Part shown: positions 1 to 9,482 of the stretch, piece after piece
Layout: each line of letters opens with the position of its first letter
Position numbering within the stretch: the first letter of the stretch is position 1
From: an uncultured Collinsella sp.
GTDB taxonomy: Bacteria; Actinomycetota; Coriobacteriia; Coriobacteriales; Coriobacteriaceae
Length of the DNA: 64,000 nt
Assembly: GCA_902494085.1 (NCBI GenBank)
Contig: CABURU010000004.1
Span: 62,001 to 126,000, forward strand
Direction of reading: 5' to 3'
Program-made: the position numbers and the translations under genes
Notes under the pieces: generated by a model
Database searches by the model: none
The model's input: the letters and a program-made list of their open reading frames with translations, nothing else
What the model was told of the DNA's origin: nothing

Positions 1-303
1 GTAGCTTTAACCTGCGGAAAGCTCAGCTTTGACACCAAGGCGCGCATCGCTTCCGTGGACAGCGAGGCTTTATCTCTTACGCGCAAGGAAACGGGAATCT
101 TGGAATACCTGATGCTTAATCAGGGGCGTCCGGTAAGTCAAGAGGAGCTTATCGAGCACGTTTGGGATAGCAGCGTAAACAGCTTTAGCAACGCAACCCG
201 CGTTCATATCTCGTCACTCCGCAAAAAGCTACGCAGCGCTTTGGGATACGACCCGATTCGCAATCGGATTGGAGAGGGCTACGTTATGGAGGATAGCGAA
301 TGA
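1..303 (+). CDS. Response regulator, OmpR/PhoB family, C-terminal part (5' end outside the window)
   Basis: The frame is open from the first base, so the receiver domain lies upstream of the window. What remains is a winged-helix DNA-binding domain: LTRKETGILEYL (first helix), VSQEELIEHVW, then the recognition-helix region NATRVHISSLRKKL and the terminal hairpin IRNRIGEGYVM, all typical of OmpR/PhoB regulators. It overlaps the following histidine kinase gene by an ATGA junction, so the two form a classical two-component operon with coupled translation. A GTG at 55 could be read as a start but falls inside the domain. The signal sensed is unknown. Confidence 0.9.
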   Translation, partial: VALTCGKLSFDTKARIASVDSEALSLTRKETGILEYLMLNQGRPVSQEELIEHVWDSSVNSFSNATRVHISSLRKKLRSALGYDPIRNRIGEGYVMEDSE

Positions 304-1451
304 AAAGGCTTTCGCTGCAATGGCGCATAACGATTATGACGGCACTGCTCACGTGTGCGGCGTGCGTGCTGACGAACTGCCTGGTCGGCTATACGGGCAT
401 GCGCTACATGGATGCCATCGGCAGTAACATCTCGGCCTTTAACGCAACCGGCGAAGATTCGCCCCAGGCGTTCGACCCGACGAAAGCGGTCCCCGATGAC
501 AGGGTCACGATCGTCGTAAACGACGCACAGGAGTCTTTTGGCACGACAACCTGGTACATCACGGCTGGAGTCACACTCCTTGGCGGCGTGCTGGCATACT
601 TTGTGAGCGGCCGTGCACTCAAACCGCTACGGGATTTCGCCGCCCAGGTAGAGCGCGTGCAGCCTGACAACCTAAGCGAAATCAGACTCAGTGAAGATGT
701 GCCCACCGAGCTACAACGATGCAGCGCCTCTTTCAACGACATGATCGCCCGTCTTGGCGAAGGATTCTCTGCACAGCGTCAGTTTACCGGCAACGCCGCA
801 CACGAGCTGCGCACCCCGCTCGCCCTTATGCAAGCACAGATTGAACTATTCATCTCCGAGCACTCCGGTTTGCAACCCGAAACAGCCGAGCTGCTCGGCC
901 TGCTGCAAGAACAAACCGAGCGCATGTCTCGAATGACCAAGGTATTGCTTGAGATGAGTGAGCTCCGCAGCGTTCCTTGCGAGGACGATGTTGAACTCGG
1001 CCCCTTGTCCGAAGAGGTCCTCACTGACCTTGCGCCACTTGCCGAAAATAGGAGCATAGCCCTCAACTGTGCTGGAGACGCTTTAGTAATCGGGAGCGAC
1101 ACGCTCCTCTATCGGTTGCTGTTCAACCTGGCCGAAAACGCCATCCGTTACAGTCGCTCCGGCTCGACTGTCAATGTCTCCATCAGCGACAGCGACAGCC
1201 ACGTGCTCCTGCGAGTCAAAGATGAGGGCTCGGGAATACCCAAGCAGTACCGAGAGAGCATCTTCCAGCCGTTCTTTCGTCTAGACAAATCCCGCAGCAG
1301 GGCATACGGCGGCGCAGGACTCGGGCTAGCGCTTGTTTGGGAAATTGCAGCGCTTCACGGTGGCACGGTAGAGGTCGAAACAAGTTCCGAGAACGGGACC
1401 ACCATGCTCGTAAGCCTTCCAAAACGATCCGTAGCGTTAACCGAACAGTAA
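300..1451 (+). CDS. Sensor histidine kinase
   Basis: This 383-residue membrane sensor kinase is the partner of the preceding regulator. Two hydrophobic segments (about residues 10-32 and 84-104) flank a short extracytoplasmic loop of about 50 residues. A HAMP-like linker follows (about 105-160), then a HisKA domain with the phospho-accepting His168 in AAHELRTPL. The HATPase domain has the N box NLAENAIRYS, the G1 box DEGSGIP and the G2 box GAGLGLAL near the C terminus. Its ATG overlaps the regulator's stop codon. The small sensor loop resembles kinases that sense through the membrane, but no ligand can be named. Confidence 0.92.
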   Translation: MKRLSLQWRITIMTALLTCAACVLTNCLVGYTGMRYMDAIGSNISAFNATGEDSPQAFDPTKAVPDDRVTIVVNDAQESFGTTTWYITAGVTLLGGVLAYFVSGRALKPLRDFAAQVERVQPDNLSEIRLSEDVPTELQRCSASFNDMIARLGEGFSAQRQFTGNAAHELRTPLALMQAQIELFISEHSGLQPETAELLGLLQEQTERMSRMTKVLLEMSELRSVPCEDDVELGPLSEEVLTDLAPLAENRSIALNCAGDALVIGSDTLLYRLLFNLAENAIRYSRSGSTVNVSISDSDSHVLLRVKDEGSGIPKQYRESIFQPFFRLDKSRSRAYGGAGLGLALVWEIAALHGGTVEVETSSENGTTMLVSLPKRSVALTEQ

Positions 1452-1519
1452 AACGAAAGGGGTCCCGAGCAACAGGAGTACAATTGCTGCTATTGTTGCC
1501 AGCTGTTGGGAGATGGAAG

Positions 1520-2524
1520 ATGGACTGCGATGGCTACCCATGCGTTCCCATGCCGTTGATGTGCACTGCCTTTGTGCCGGGGCAGATTGACGCTGCGGTT
1601 GCAGGCATTTCCGACCCCGATTCGCGCGCCATTGCCACGGCAGAAGCGCTGTACTTTCGCGGACAGGCCGCCCTCGCTGCCAAGACGGCGCGTCCCTATC
1701 TTGACGCCACCGATTCCGCACTGCGCTATTCCGCATGCTTTATCTGCGGATACGCCAGTCTGTCGCTCAACCGTATCGCCGACGCCCGCCGTTGTCTTGC
1801 GGGCATCCTCGATACGCCAACTGACGAGGAATCACCCGCCGTCCACGCCACGCATATCCTGTTCGCCTCGGCCGCAAGCGTCCTGCTGCACTTGTCTTCC
1901 CCGTATTCTGCCGAAGAGTTTTATCCGCTTGCGGCGCATCTGCCCGAAGGCCTGCGCCTGTTCGCCAGCTACGTGATGGCGCATGCCCTGTACCTGCGCG
2001 GCGAATATGGCCGCAGTCTGGGCATGGCGGAAAACGCCCTGATCATGAAACAGGGGAGCTATCCGATCTCGGAACTGTTCCTGCACCTGGCAGCTTCCAT
2101 GGCATGCATGAGCCTCAAGGACATCGACGCCGCAAAAACGCACTTCGGAGTTGCTTGGAACATTGCGCGTCCCGACGGCCTTATTGAGCTCATTGGCGAG
2201 CATCACGGCCTTTTACAGGGGCTTATCGAGGCATGCCTAAAAACGCAATACCCTGACGACTTCGCGCGCATCATCGAGATCACGCACCGCTTCAGCTACG
2301 GCTGGCGGCGCATCCACAACCCCGATTCGGGCGAGGACGTTGCCGACGATCTAACGACCACGGAATTCACCATGGCCATGCTCGCCTGTCGTGGGTGGAC
2401 CAACGCCGAAATCGCACGCCATATGGGAGTATCGCCAGGTACCGTTAAAAATCGACTGTCCAACGTGTATGCAAAGCTTGGCATCGGCACGCGCACCGAA
2501 CTGGTCGCGCATATGCTGCGTTAG
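1520..2524 (+). CDS. LuxR-type helix-turn-helix regulator with an alpha-helical repeat sensor region
   Basis: The last 60 residues form a LuxR/FixJ-type HTH (TTTEFTMAMLACRG, then WTNAEIARHMGVSPGTVKNR and YAKLGIGTRTELVAHML). The preceding 270 residues are alanine- and leucine-rich helices that look like TPR-type repeats, as in the C-terminal half of MalT-like activators, but no P-loop is present. The frame is open from 1337, inside the kinase gene. The ATG at 1520 is preferred because GGGAG sits 7 bases upstream and the earlier part has implausible composition. It lies directly upstream of the large surface-protein gene and may control it; that is inference from position only. Confidence 0.8.
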   Translation: MDCDGYPCVPMPLMCTAFVPGQIDAAVAGISDPDSRAIATAEALYFRGQAALAAKTARPYLDATDSALRYSACFICGYASLSLNRIADARRCLAGILDTPTDEESPAVHATHILFASAASVLLHLSSPYSAEEFYPLAAHLPEGLRLFASYVMAHALYLRGEYGRSLGMAENALIMKQGSYPISELFLHLAASMACMSLKDIDAAKTHFGVAWNIARPDGLIELIGEHHGLLQGLIEACLKTQYPDDFARIIEITHRFSYGWRRIHNPDSGEDVADDLTTTEFTMAMLACRGWTNAEIARHMGVSPGTVKNRLSNVYAKLGIGTRTELVAHMLR

Positions 2525-2680
2525 CGGCCAGACTGCCTAGCGCGGCACGTGCGCCCCGAAGCCCCGGCGCTTCGCTCGCTCAAATTGGACATTTTGGCCC
2601 TCGGACGGCACTACCGTGACAGGATGCCTTCTCGCAAAATTGGATTATTTCCACCGATACCTGCGGGATGGGAGCCAAAG

Positions 2681-5600
2681 ATGCTTGATCGCCGTTCGTT
2701 ACTTGTTGCCGGAGCGTCCTCGCTGGCGAGCATTATGTTGCCGCGCGTGCCGGGAAGCGCAAACGCCTTCATATTGCCGTTCGCGCCCACCGAAGCCTAT
2801 GCCGACGAAAAAGACCCTTTCAGGGTGCTCGTTCTCTCGCGCACCATGTTTGGTGTGGTCGTGGTCGACGTCGCCAACAAGAATACGCCCATCACGGGTG
2901 CCCAGGTCACGCTCATATCGCGCTATGCCGCAGGCAAGCAGCTCACCGCCACGACCGATGACGAAGGCACGGCCATCTTTGAGGTCGCCCCTCTTTCAGA
3001 AGGCTACGTGGACGAGGCAACGCTTCTCGACGCGTACGACTTTAACGGCGGCATCTCCATTAGCATGGCAGGCTACCGCGATGTCGAGATTCCCCTTGCG
3101 CGTATCCAGGGCGGCACCGCTATTACCGCACCAACACGTCCGCTCTCCGATGGCGAGCCGTACTTTCGACAGCTCACGTTCGACGAATGGGACATCCAGT
3201 ACGCCGACGCCACGTTTATGGCAATGCCAGCGGACGAAGCAGCAAACGACCAGCCCGACACGCACGCTTTTACCGTGCAGGCTCATCTGCCGCAGGGCGG
3301 GCAGGCAACGTTGCATATCAATAAAGTGATGCCCGCTGCGGGCAGCTCAACCGAAACCGTCACACAGATCGGCCAGATCAAGGTCAGTGCATCGGGCGCG
3401 GATAATCTGGCGACGTTCACGCTTGAAGACACGTTCCTCGATGCAGCTTCGGGCCTTCTGGAGGAAGGGTGCAAGCTGCGCTTTATGCTCGACTACCAGG
3501 GCAAAACCTACACGCTCTCATCCCCTATGGCCGTTGTCACCGCGCCGGCCGCAAAGGCGGAATCGGGCTCGACCACCATCATTCCCACCACCATGGACCA
3601 AGAGATCACTCCGTTTGATTTCCCCGCGGCGTTTCCCGGTATCGGCGGCAATAAGTTCACGTGCTGGATGCCCACATTTCCCATTCTGTTCGATTTCTCG
3701 TTTGCTGGATACGTGCTGTTTGGCGGAGGGTACAAACCAGCTAGCTATATGAACGATTCGGGCAACCCTGATCCGGAATACTGGAAGAAATCGCCGCGCG
3801 AGTCGGGCGCCAAGCAGGCAAACCGCTACCTCGACGAGATGGAGGGGAAGTGGAATCAGTACAAGAGGATGAGTGCCGGTTCGGGCACCGATCCAAGAAA
3901 CACCAAGCTCCTTCGTCACCATTGCACGCCGCTGTTCACGATGGATATCGCCACACAGCTGTACGGCTCGCTCGCCTACGATTGGGTGGGCAAAACCTGG
4001 GGTAACAACAACGACCCCGCATACGGCAATATTAAGGCCCTCTTCCAGGTAAGAACCGACCTCAATTGGACCGAGCAGTTTACCCTAGGACCGGTGCCGT
4101 TTTTCCTAAACGTCAACCCCTGGGTGCTGGCAAAACTGGCGCTCGCCGTGGGCGCCCACACGCACGGTAGCGGCGCGGCGTTTTTCAAAAACATATCGCT
4201 CGACTATTCAAACACCTCGGGCTCGTTCACCATCCAGATCGGGCTTGCCGTCACCTTTGGCGCCGGCGTTGCAGGCGTCGCTTCGTCTGCCGTGCGCGGC
4301 GCCGCATCCCTCACGCTGTTCATTGGGTACGAGAAGGCTGATGGACACCAGCTTCCGCGACTGCGCGTAGGTGCAGACGTCGATGTCGATGTGATACTCC
4401 AGTTCGTGATGTTCAAGTGGACCACCAAGGCTTGGTCGGGGTCGTGGCCCACACTCCTCGATTCGTGGAATATGTCGGTGAACAACGGCGACCAGTATGT
4501 ACTCCAGCGCTCTGAGCTCGCATTGGGTGGAGATACGCCCTATACACTAGATGCCTGCTTCGGCTCAGCCGGCAACGCCGAGGCGGGCGGCGTTCCGCAA
4601 TTTATCGCATCGGCCACCATTGTCACCAACGCCGAGCTGCTCGCGCGCGCCGAGGTTAAAGCCACTGCAAGGAATGTCGCGCCTACCGTACGCGATTGGG
4701 ACCGGTCGGTCACGCGCATTGAGCTCGAGGCGGATGCAGAAAGCGACGACACGGGACAGATCGAGCATTTCGTCCACGCACTGATAGAGAATGACGAAAA
4801 CGCCGCGCCGATGTATGAGTACACCTACATCGGTCAGGCAACGAACGCCGTTGCGGACCCCAACGCCAATTCTACCGGCGTGTCGGAGGACGAGCGTGGC
4901 GGCATCAAACCCTCGAGCGACAACGTGCTGTTTGCTGGCGTGCTCAGCGCAGCTCACATGAAGCTGGCAATGATTGCCGGCGTAGAATGCCTGTTCCGTA
5001 TCGCCTCGGTGCGCTACGGCGACAATGGTCGCTCGCGCCTGGTGGTGCACACAAAGGCAAACGGCACGTGGTCCGCTCCCACGCCCGTGGACTTTCCCCT
5101 TGGGTTTGGCGAGAACGACGTGGAGCGCGACAGCGTATACGATTACGACTTCGACGTGGTGGAATATACGGACGGAAGAGGAAACCAGGACGCCTACGTG
5201 CTGCTGGTCTCGGGCGAGCGCCCCGCCGGCGACAACACCCATTTCGATACGGCGAGCACATCCGGCATACTGTCCGTTGTGCGCCTGCGCATAAGCAACG
5301 ACGGAGCCCGCGTGATATCGCACACGTCGTGGCGCAGCATCTCGCGCGGCCGCCTTCAGGAGGATGGCTACCATTGCCTGCAGTGTCCACGCATCACGGT
5401 GGGCAAGACGCTGGTCGACGGGCGCCTGTCGGGCGCTTACCTCCACCGCCGCGGAACCACCGCAGAGAAGGCGCTCGGCAGCGAGGCCGAGGTTGCACTG
5501 GAATGCTTTACCCTGTGGTCGGATGATTTGGGCGACAGTCTCACGTTCCGTCAGGTCCTCCGCTTTCCGCAGGCACCGTCGAGCATCGAGCTCGGCACGC

Positions 5601-7048
5601 CCGAGAATATCAACGGCAAAATGGTGGTGCCCGTTGCATACGAGACTGCAGGCGGTTGTGGCTGTGCATCGTACGCCGTGATCGGCCAGTCCATCGCGGG
5701 TTGGGGCGTTATGTCGCCAGATGCCACAGTACCCCACGCGGTGCCGTGGCCGCAGCACACGGGCTTTTTGGCAACCGTCAACGAGCAACTGCAGCATATT
5801 ACTTGGACGCGAGGCGCATCGGCATTTGCAACGCAGCCCGTGGGCGCCGCAGACTGTGGCCCGGCATCGTTTAGCGTAAGCAACAACGGCAGGTGCGTGC
5901 TCTATGTAGAGAACACCGATGGCAAGGTGGGACAAACCTACGACGAAGAAGGCAACCCGGCGGCAGTGATGGGCAAGCACTTCCGCATCTTCGCCAGCAC
6001 CTTGGCAGGCGATCTGTTCACGGAGCCGTTCGTGATGTGCGAGCTGGACCATCCCGTCGATCAGATAACGACATTTTTGACGTCGGGAGGCATGCTCTCC
6101 GCGCTCGCCACGCACATTGTGAGCGCAGAGAAGAGCGAGGCGGAGCTGCACGGCATCGAAGTGCCCTTGGTGGCGTGTGCCACTCCGACGGGCGCGGTCG
6201 CTACCTCGGGCGCGGTGGTGCCCGGAGCAGCAGGTGAATCCTTTATGGTCACGGTGCGAAACGACGGCAACACCTTGCTGACCGCCGGCACGATCGATCT
6301 GTACCGAGAGGGCTCCAGCCAGCCGTTCTCCAGCGCATCCATCGGGTTCGGAGTGAACGCACGCATGGCATCGATCTACGATCCGGAGCTCGCCGAGGAT
6401 GCTTCGGCCAACGACATGGCACACGTGAAGTACGCGCTCGAGACGCTGGGCGCACGTTTTGCGACGCACCCGCTGGTTGCTGACAATGGCAACGCCGTGC
6501 TGGCACCAGGCTGCACGGCACAGTTCCGCATGAGCTTCGCCATTCCCGAGAGTTGGAGCGACGAAGTGGGCAAACGCGTAACGCTGTATGCGAAGGCACG
6601 TAATCTGGTGGCGCTCGATCCCGTAACGCTCGAGGAAATTCGACCGGGCGCAAACTCGGCGCTGGATGCCGTACTGCACGAGCTTCATGTGCCCGACGCG
6701 GCATGCGAACGCTCAGAAGTTCAGGTCGGCGTATGCGACAGCGCGGATACGACGGGACTTCACGACGCCCCGATGACGGCGGACGGCAGTGGCGGCTCGA
6801 GTGGCGGCGGTACTGACAAGGGCGGCGGCTCCGGCGGAAGCAGCTCCAGCAGTGGCAAGGACCACGGCGCTAACAAGCGCTCCGGAAAATCAGGCGCGCT
6901 TGCGGGCACGGGCGATGTCAACGCTCCCCTTACGGCAGCCGCAGCAGCACTCGCCGCAGCTGGTACCGGCCTTGTCGCCTACAGCGCCCGCCGCACGGCG
7001 CTCGAAAAAGACACCACCGATGAGGTCAATTCGGATAAGCCTCGCTAG
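2681..7048 (+). CDS. Very large Tat-exported, LAxTG-anchored cell-surface protein
   Basis: The protein has 1455 residues from the ATG at 2681, which has GGAG 6 bases upstream; the frame is open from a GTG at 2549. The N terminus MLDRRSLLVAGASS is a twin-arginine-like signal followed by a hydrophobic stretch, with a likely cleavage near AYA-DE (residue 41). Residues about 50-150 look like a carboxypeptidase-regulatory/Cna-B-type beta domain (PITGAQVTLISR, TTDDEGTAIFEV). The long middle is unrecognised. The C terminus has a Gly/Ser-rich wall spacer, then LAGTG (about 1407-1411), an alanine-rich membrane segment and RR. LAxTG is the motif reported for class E sortases of GC-rich actinobacteria. 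No enzymatic motif was found. It is probably a wall-anchored adhesin or substrate-binding protein. Confidence 0.78.
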   Translation: MLDRRSLLVAGASSLASIMLPRVPGSANAFILPFAPTEAYADEKDPFRVLVLSRTMFGVVVVDVANKNTPITGAQVTLISRYAAGKQLTATTDDEGTAIFEVAPLSEGYVDEATLLDAYDFNGGISISMAGYRDVEIPLARIQGGTAITAPTRPLSDGEPYFRQLTFDEWDIQYADATFMAMPADEAANDQPDTHAFTVQAHLPQGGQATLHINKVMPAAGSSTETVTQIGQIKVSASGADNLATFTLEDTFLDAASGLLEEGCKLRFMLDYQGKTYTLSSPMAVVTAPAAKAESGSTTIIPTTMDQEITPFDFPAAFPGIGGNKFTCWMPTFPILFDFSFAGYVLFGGGYKPASYMNDSGNPDPEYWKKSPRESGAKQANRYLDEMEGKWNQYKRMSAGSGTDPRNTKLLRHHCTPLFTMDIATQLYGSLAYDWVGKTWGNNNDPAYGNIKALFQVRTDLNWTEQFTLGPVPFFLNVNPWVLAKLALAVGAHTHGSGAAFFKNISLDYSNTSGSFTIQIGLAVTFGAGVAGVASSAVRGAASLTLFIGYEKADGHQLPRLRVGADVDVDVILQFVMFKWTTKAWSGSWPTLLDSWNMSVNNGDQYVLQRSELALGGDTPYTLDACFGSAGNAEAGGVPQFIASATIVTNAELLARAEVKATARNVAPTVRDWDRSVTRIELEADAESDDTGQIEHFVHALIENDENAAPMYEYTYIGQATNAVADPNANSTGVSEDERGGIKPSSDNVLFAGVLSAAHMKLAMIAGVECLFRIASVRYGDNGRSRLVVHTKANGTWSAPTPVDFPLGFGENDVERDSVYDYDFDVVEYTDGRGNQDAYVLLVSGERPAGDNTHFDTASTSGILSVVRLRISNDGARVISHTSWRSISRGRLQEDGYHCLQCPRITVGKTLVDGRLSGAYLHRRGTTAEKALGSEAEVALECFTLWSDDLGDSLTFRQVLRFPQAPSSIELGTPENINGKMVVPVAYETAGGCGCASYAVIGQSIAGWGVMSPDATVPHAVPWPQHTGFLATVNEQLQHITWTRGASAFATQPVGAADCGPASFSVSNNGRCVLYVENTDGKVGQTYDEEGNPAAVMGKHFRIFASTLAGDLFTEPFVMCELDHPVDQITTFLTSGGMLSALATHIVSAEKSEAELHGIEVPLVACATPTGAVATSGAVVPGAAGESFMVTVRNDGNTLLTAGTIDLYREGSSQPFSSASIGFGVNARMASIYDPELAEDASANDMAHVKYALETLGARFATHPLVADNGNAVLAPGCTAQFRMSFAIPESWSDEVGKRVTLYAKARNLVALDPVTLEEIRPGANSALDAVLHELHVPDAACERSEVQVGVCDSADTTGLHDAPMTADGSGGSSGGGTDKGGGSGGSSSSSGKDHGANKRSGKSGALAGTGDVNAPLTAAAAALAAAGTGLVAYSARRTALEKDTTDEVNSDKPR

Positions 7049-7098
7049 CTCCTAGTTACTTTTGTGAGAGACGCCGACTCGGCTCATCGAACATCAAA

Positions 7099-7130
7099 TG
7101 GGCTGGTTCTGGATACCCAGAGCCAGCCCA
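7099..7130 (+). terminator. Hairpin after the surface-protein gene
   Basis: Fourteen bases (TGGGCTGGTTCTGG, 7099-7112) pair with 7117-7130 with one G-T mismatch across a 4-base loop. There is no T-run after it, so it is either a weak or Rho-assisted terminator. Confidence 0.5.
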
Positions 7131-7270
7131 TTACGCATTAGATATCGTCAGTGGAGTCGAGTTCTGCCTCGAGCTTGGCACGGCGTCTTTTCGCCAACAA
7201 TCCGCACGACATGTCTTCGACAGCGTATCCAACCGCAAACGCAGCAAGACACATTCGGCCGTCTTCAAAC

Positions 7271-7307
7271 TTACTCGGACAGAGCCGACTCGGTTTTGTC
7301 CGAGTAA
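7271..7307. promoter_or_regulatory. Perfect 10-bp inverted repeat upstream of the topoisomerase genes
   Basis: TTACTCGGAC (7271-7280) is repeated in inverted form at 7298-7307 with a 17-base spacer. It lies upstream of the likely parE promoter and could be a regulator site or an upstream terminator. Confidence 0.45.
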
Positions 7308-7314
7308 ACGAATC

Positions 7315-7345
7315 TCCATCGAACTCCGAACGATTGTTCGATGGA
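7315..7345. promoter_or_regulatory. Second perfect 10-bp inverted repeat upstream of the topoisomerase genes
   Basis: TCCATCGAAC (7315-7324) is mirrored by GTTCGATGGA (7336-7345). It ends 11 bases before the predicted -35 box, which is a position suited to an activator or repressor. Confidence 0.45.
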
Positions 7346-7356
7346 TTTCGTGTTGG

Positions 7357-7385
7357 TTGGAATCGCCTATGGGCTGGGCTATGCT
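7357..7385 (+). promoter_or_regulatory. Predicted sigma-70-type promoter of the topoisomerase genes
   Basis: TTGGAA (7357-7362), a 17-base spacer and TATGCT (7380-7385) stand about 55 bases before the parE start codon. Confidence 0.6.
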
Positions 7386-7439
7386 ACCTTGACTATCTAT
7401 ATGACTTAAACGCAGCAAAGGAGCACCGAGAGAGCGAGT

Positions 7440-9437
7440 ATGGCAAAAAACACCGCAAACTATGGTAACGACAGTATCCGCCAGCTCAAGGACGAGGAGC
7501 GCGTACGCCTGCGCCCCGCCGTCATCTTTGGCTCGGACGGACTCGACGGCTGCGCGCATGCTGCCTTCGAGATCCTGTCCAACGCCGTTGACGAGGCGCG
7601 CCAGGGCTACGGCAAGCTCATCACCCTTACCGCCTTTCGCGATGGTTCCATTCAGGTAGAGGACAACGGCCGCGGCTGCCCGCTCGACTGGAACCCCTCC
7701 GAGAAGCGCTTTAACTGGGAGCTCGTCTTTTGCGAGCTCTACGCCGGCGGCAAGTACAACAACAACCAGGGCGGCGACTACGACTTCTCGCTCGGCACCA
7801 ACGGCCTAGGCTCGTGCGCGACCCAGTACGCCTCCGAGTACATGGACGTCACGGTTTGGCGCGACGGCAACAAGTACTCCCTGCACTTTAAGAAGGGCAA
7901 GGTTGTCGGCGCCAAGAAGAAGGCACTCGAGATTGAGCCCAGCGACGAGAACCGCACCGGCACCACCATCAAGTGGCGCCCCGATCTTGAGGTCTTTACC
8001 TCCATCAGCATTCCCCACGATTGGTATCGCGAGACCATGCGCCGCCAGGCCGTGGTCAACGCCAACGTGACCTTCCGCCTGCGCATCGAGGGCGACGATG
8101 GCGAGTTCTCCGAAAAGGACTTCTGCTATCCCAAGGGCATCGAAGACTATGTGCTCGAGAAGGTCGGTACCGACTACCTTACCGAGCCCTTCTTTATCGA
8201 GGCCGACCGTCGCGGTCGCGACCGCGAAGACCTGCCCGACTACAACGTAAAAATCACCGCATGCATGTGCTTCTCTCGCACCTTCATGATGCAGGAGTAC
8301 TACCACAACTCATCGTGGCTCGAGAACGGCGGCTCACCCGAGAAGGCGGCCCGTAGCGCTCTGACCAGCGCCATCGATGCCTACATTAAGCAACAGGGCA
8401 AATACAACAAAAACGAAAGCGGCATTAAGTGGCAGGACGTCCAGGACTGTCTGGTGCTGGTAACCAACTGTTTCTCCACCCAGACGTCCTACGAAAACCA
8501 GACTAAGAAGGCCATCAATAACCGCTTTATCCAGCAGGCCATGACGGCCTTCTTTAAGGAGCGCCTCTCGACCTACCTGATCGAGAACAAAGACGCCGCC
8601 AATAAGATCATGGAACAGGTGCTCATCAACAAGCGCTCGCGCGAGAATGCCGAGAAGACGCGCCAGAGTATCAAGACCAACCTGCAGCAGAAGACCGACA
8701 TGGCCAACCGCGTGCAGAAATTCATCGACTGCCGCTCCAAGGACAAGAGCCGTCGCGAGATCTACATCGTAGAGGGCGACTCGGCAGCAGGCGCCATTCG
8801 CACCTCGCGCGACGCCGAGTTCCAGGGCGTTATGCCCGTCCGCGGTAAGATCCTCAACTGCCTGAAGGAGGACTATCCGCGCATCTTTAAGTCCGACATC
8901 ATCATGGACCTCATGCGCGTGCTGGGCTGTGGCGTGGAGATCAAAGACAAGCGCATCAAGAACCTGGGCGCCTTTGACCTGGACAACCTCAACTGGAACA
9001 AAGTCATCATCTGTACGGACGCCGACGTCGACGGTTATCACATTCGCACGCTCGTGCTCACCATGCTCTACCGCCTGGTGCCCACACTTATCGACGAGGG
9101 CTACGTGTATATCGCCGAGTCGCCGCTCTACGAGATCAACTGCAAAGAGAAGACCTACTTTGCCTACACCGAGCTCGAGAAGAACGGCATCCTCAAAGAA
9201 ATCGGCGACCAGAAGTGCTCCATCAACCGTTCCAAGGGTCTTGGTGAGAACGATCCGGACATGATGTGGCTCACCACCATGAACCCCGAGACACGTCGCC
9301 TGATCAAGGTGGAGCCCGAGGACGTCACCAAGATGGAAACCATGTTCAACCTTTTGCTGGGCAACGACGAGGCAGGCCGCAAGCGCCATATCTCCGAGCA
9401 CGGCAAGGAATACCTGGACCAGCTGGACTTGCAATAG
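7440..9437 (+). CDS. parE: Type II DNA topoisomerase, B subunit (ParE/GyrB-like)
   Basis: This is the ATPase and Toprim subunit of a type II topoisomerase, 665 residues, the normal ParE length. The GHKL ATPase comes first: EILSNAVDEA carries the catalytic Glu and Mg-binding Asn, followed by DNGRG and the ATP-lid motif GTNGLG, which differs from the usual GLHGVG. The Toprim domain has EGDSAAG and DADVDG, the metal-binding acidic residues. The C terminus includes RSKGLGE. The A subunit begins 45 bases downstream, so both subunits are made from one operon. It diverges from canonical GyrB and matches the second topoisomerase pair seen in many gut Firmicutes and Coriobacteriia. Whether it acts as topoisomerase IV or gyrase cannot be decided from sequence alone. 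Confidence 0.92.
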   Translation: MAKNTANYGNDSIRQLKDEERVRLRPAVIFGSDGLDGCAHAAFEILSNAVDEARQGYGKLITLTAFRDGSIQVEDNGRGCPLDWNPSEKRFNWELVFCELYAGGKYNNNQGGDYDFSLGTNGLGSCATQYASEYMDVTVWRDGNKYSLHFKKGKVVGAKKKALEIEPSDENRTGTTIKWRPDLEVFTSISIPHDWYRETMRRQAVVNANVTFRLRIEGDDGEFSEKDFCYPKGIEDYVLEKVGTDYLTEPFFIEADRRGRDREDLPDYNVKITACMCFSRTFMMQEYYHNSSWLENGGSPEKAARSALTSAIDAYIKQQGKYNKNESGIKWQDVQDCLVLVTNCFSTQTSYENQTKKAINNRFIQQAMTAFFKERLSTYLIENKDAANKIMEQVLINKRSRENAEKTRQSIKTNLQQKTDMANRVQKFIDCRSKDKSRREIYIVEGDSAAGAIRTSRDAEFQGVMPVRGKILNCLKEDYPRIFKSDIIMDLMRVLGCGVEIKDKRIKNLGAFDLDNLNWNKVIICTDADVDGYHIRTLVLTMLYRLVPTLIDEGYVYIAESPLYEINCKEKTYFAYTELEKNGILKEIGDQKCSINRSKGLGENDPDMMWLTTMNPETRRLIKVEPEDVTKMETMFNLLLGNDEAGRKRHISEHGKEYLDQLDLQ

Positions 9438-9482
9438 CAGCAAATCGATAACGACGGCCCATAAGAAGTTCAAGAGGAAATC

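Noticed and set aside
1337..1519. N-terminal extension of the LuxR-type regulator inside the kinase gene
   Set aside because: The extension is the out-of-frame reading of the kinase's HATPase end; a good ribosome binding site marks the ATG at 1520 instead.
4565..6688. A 707-codon open frame on the minus strand within the surface-protein gene
   Set aside because: It is a mirror of codon bias in the sense gene, rich in His, Arg and Ala with no recognisable fold or ribosome binding site.
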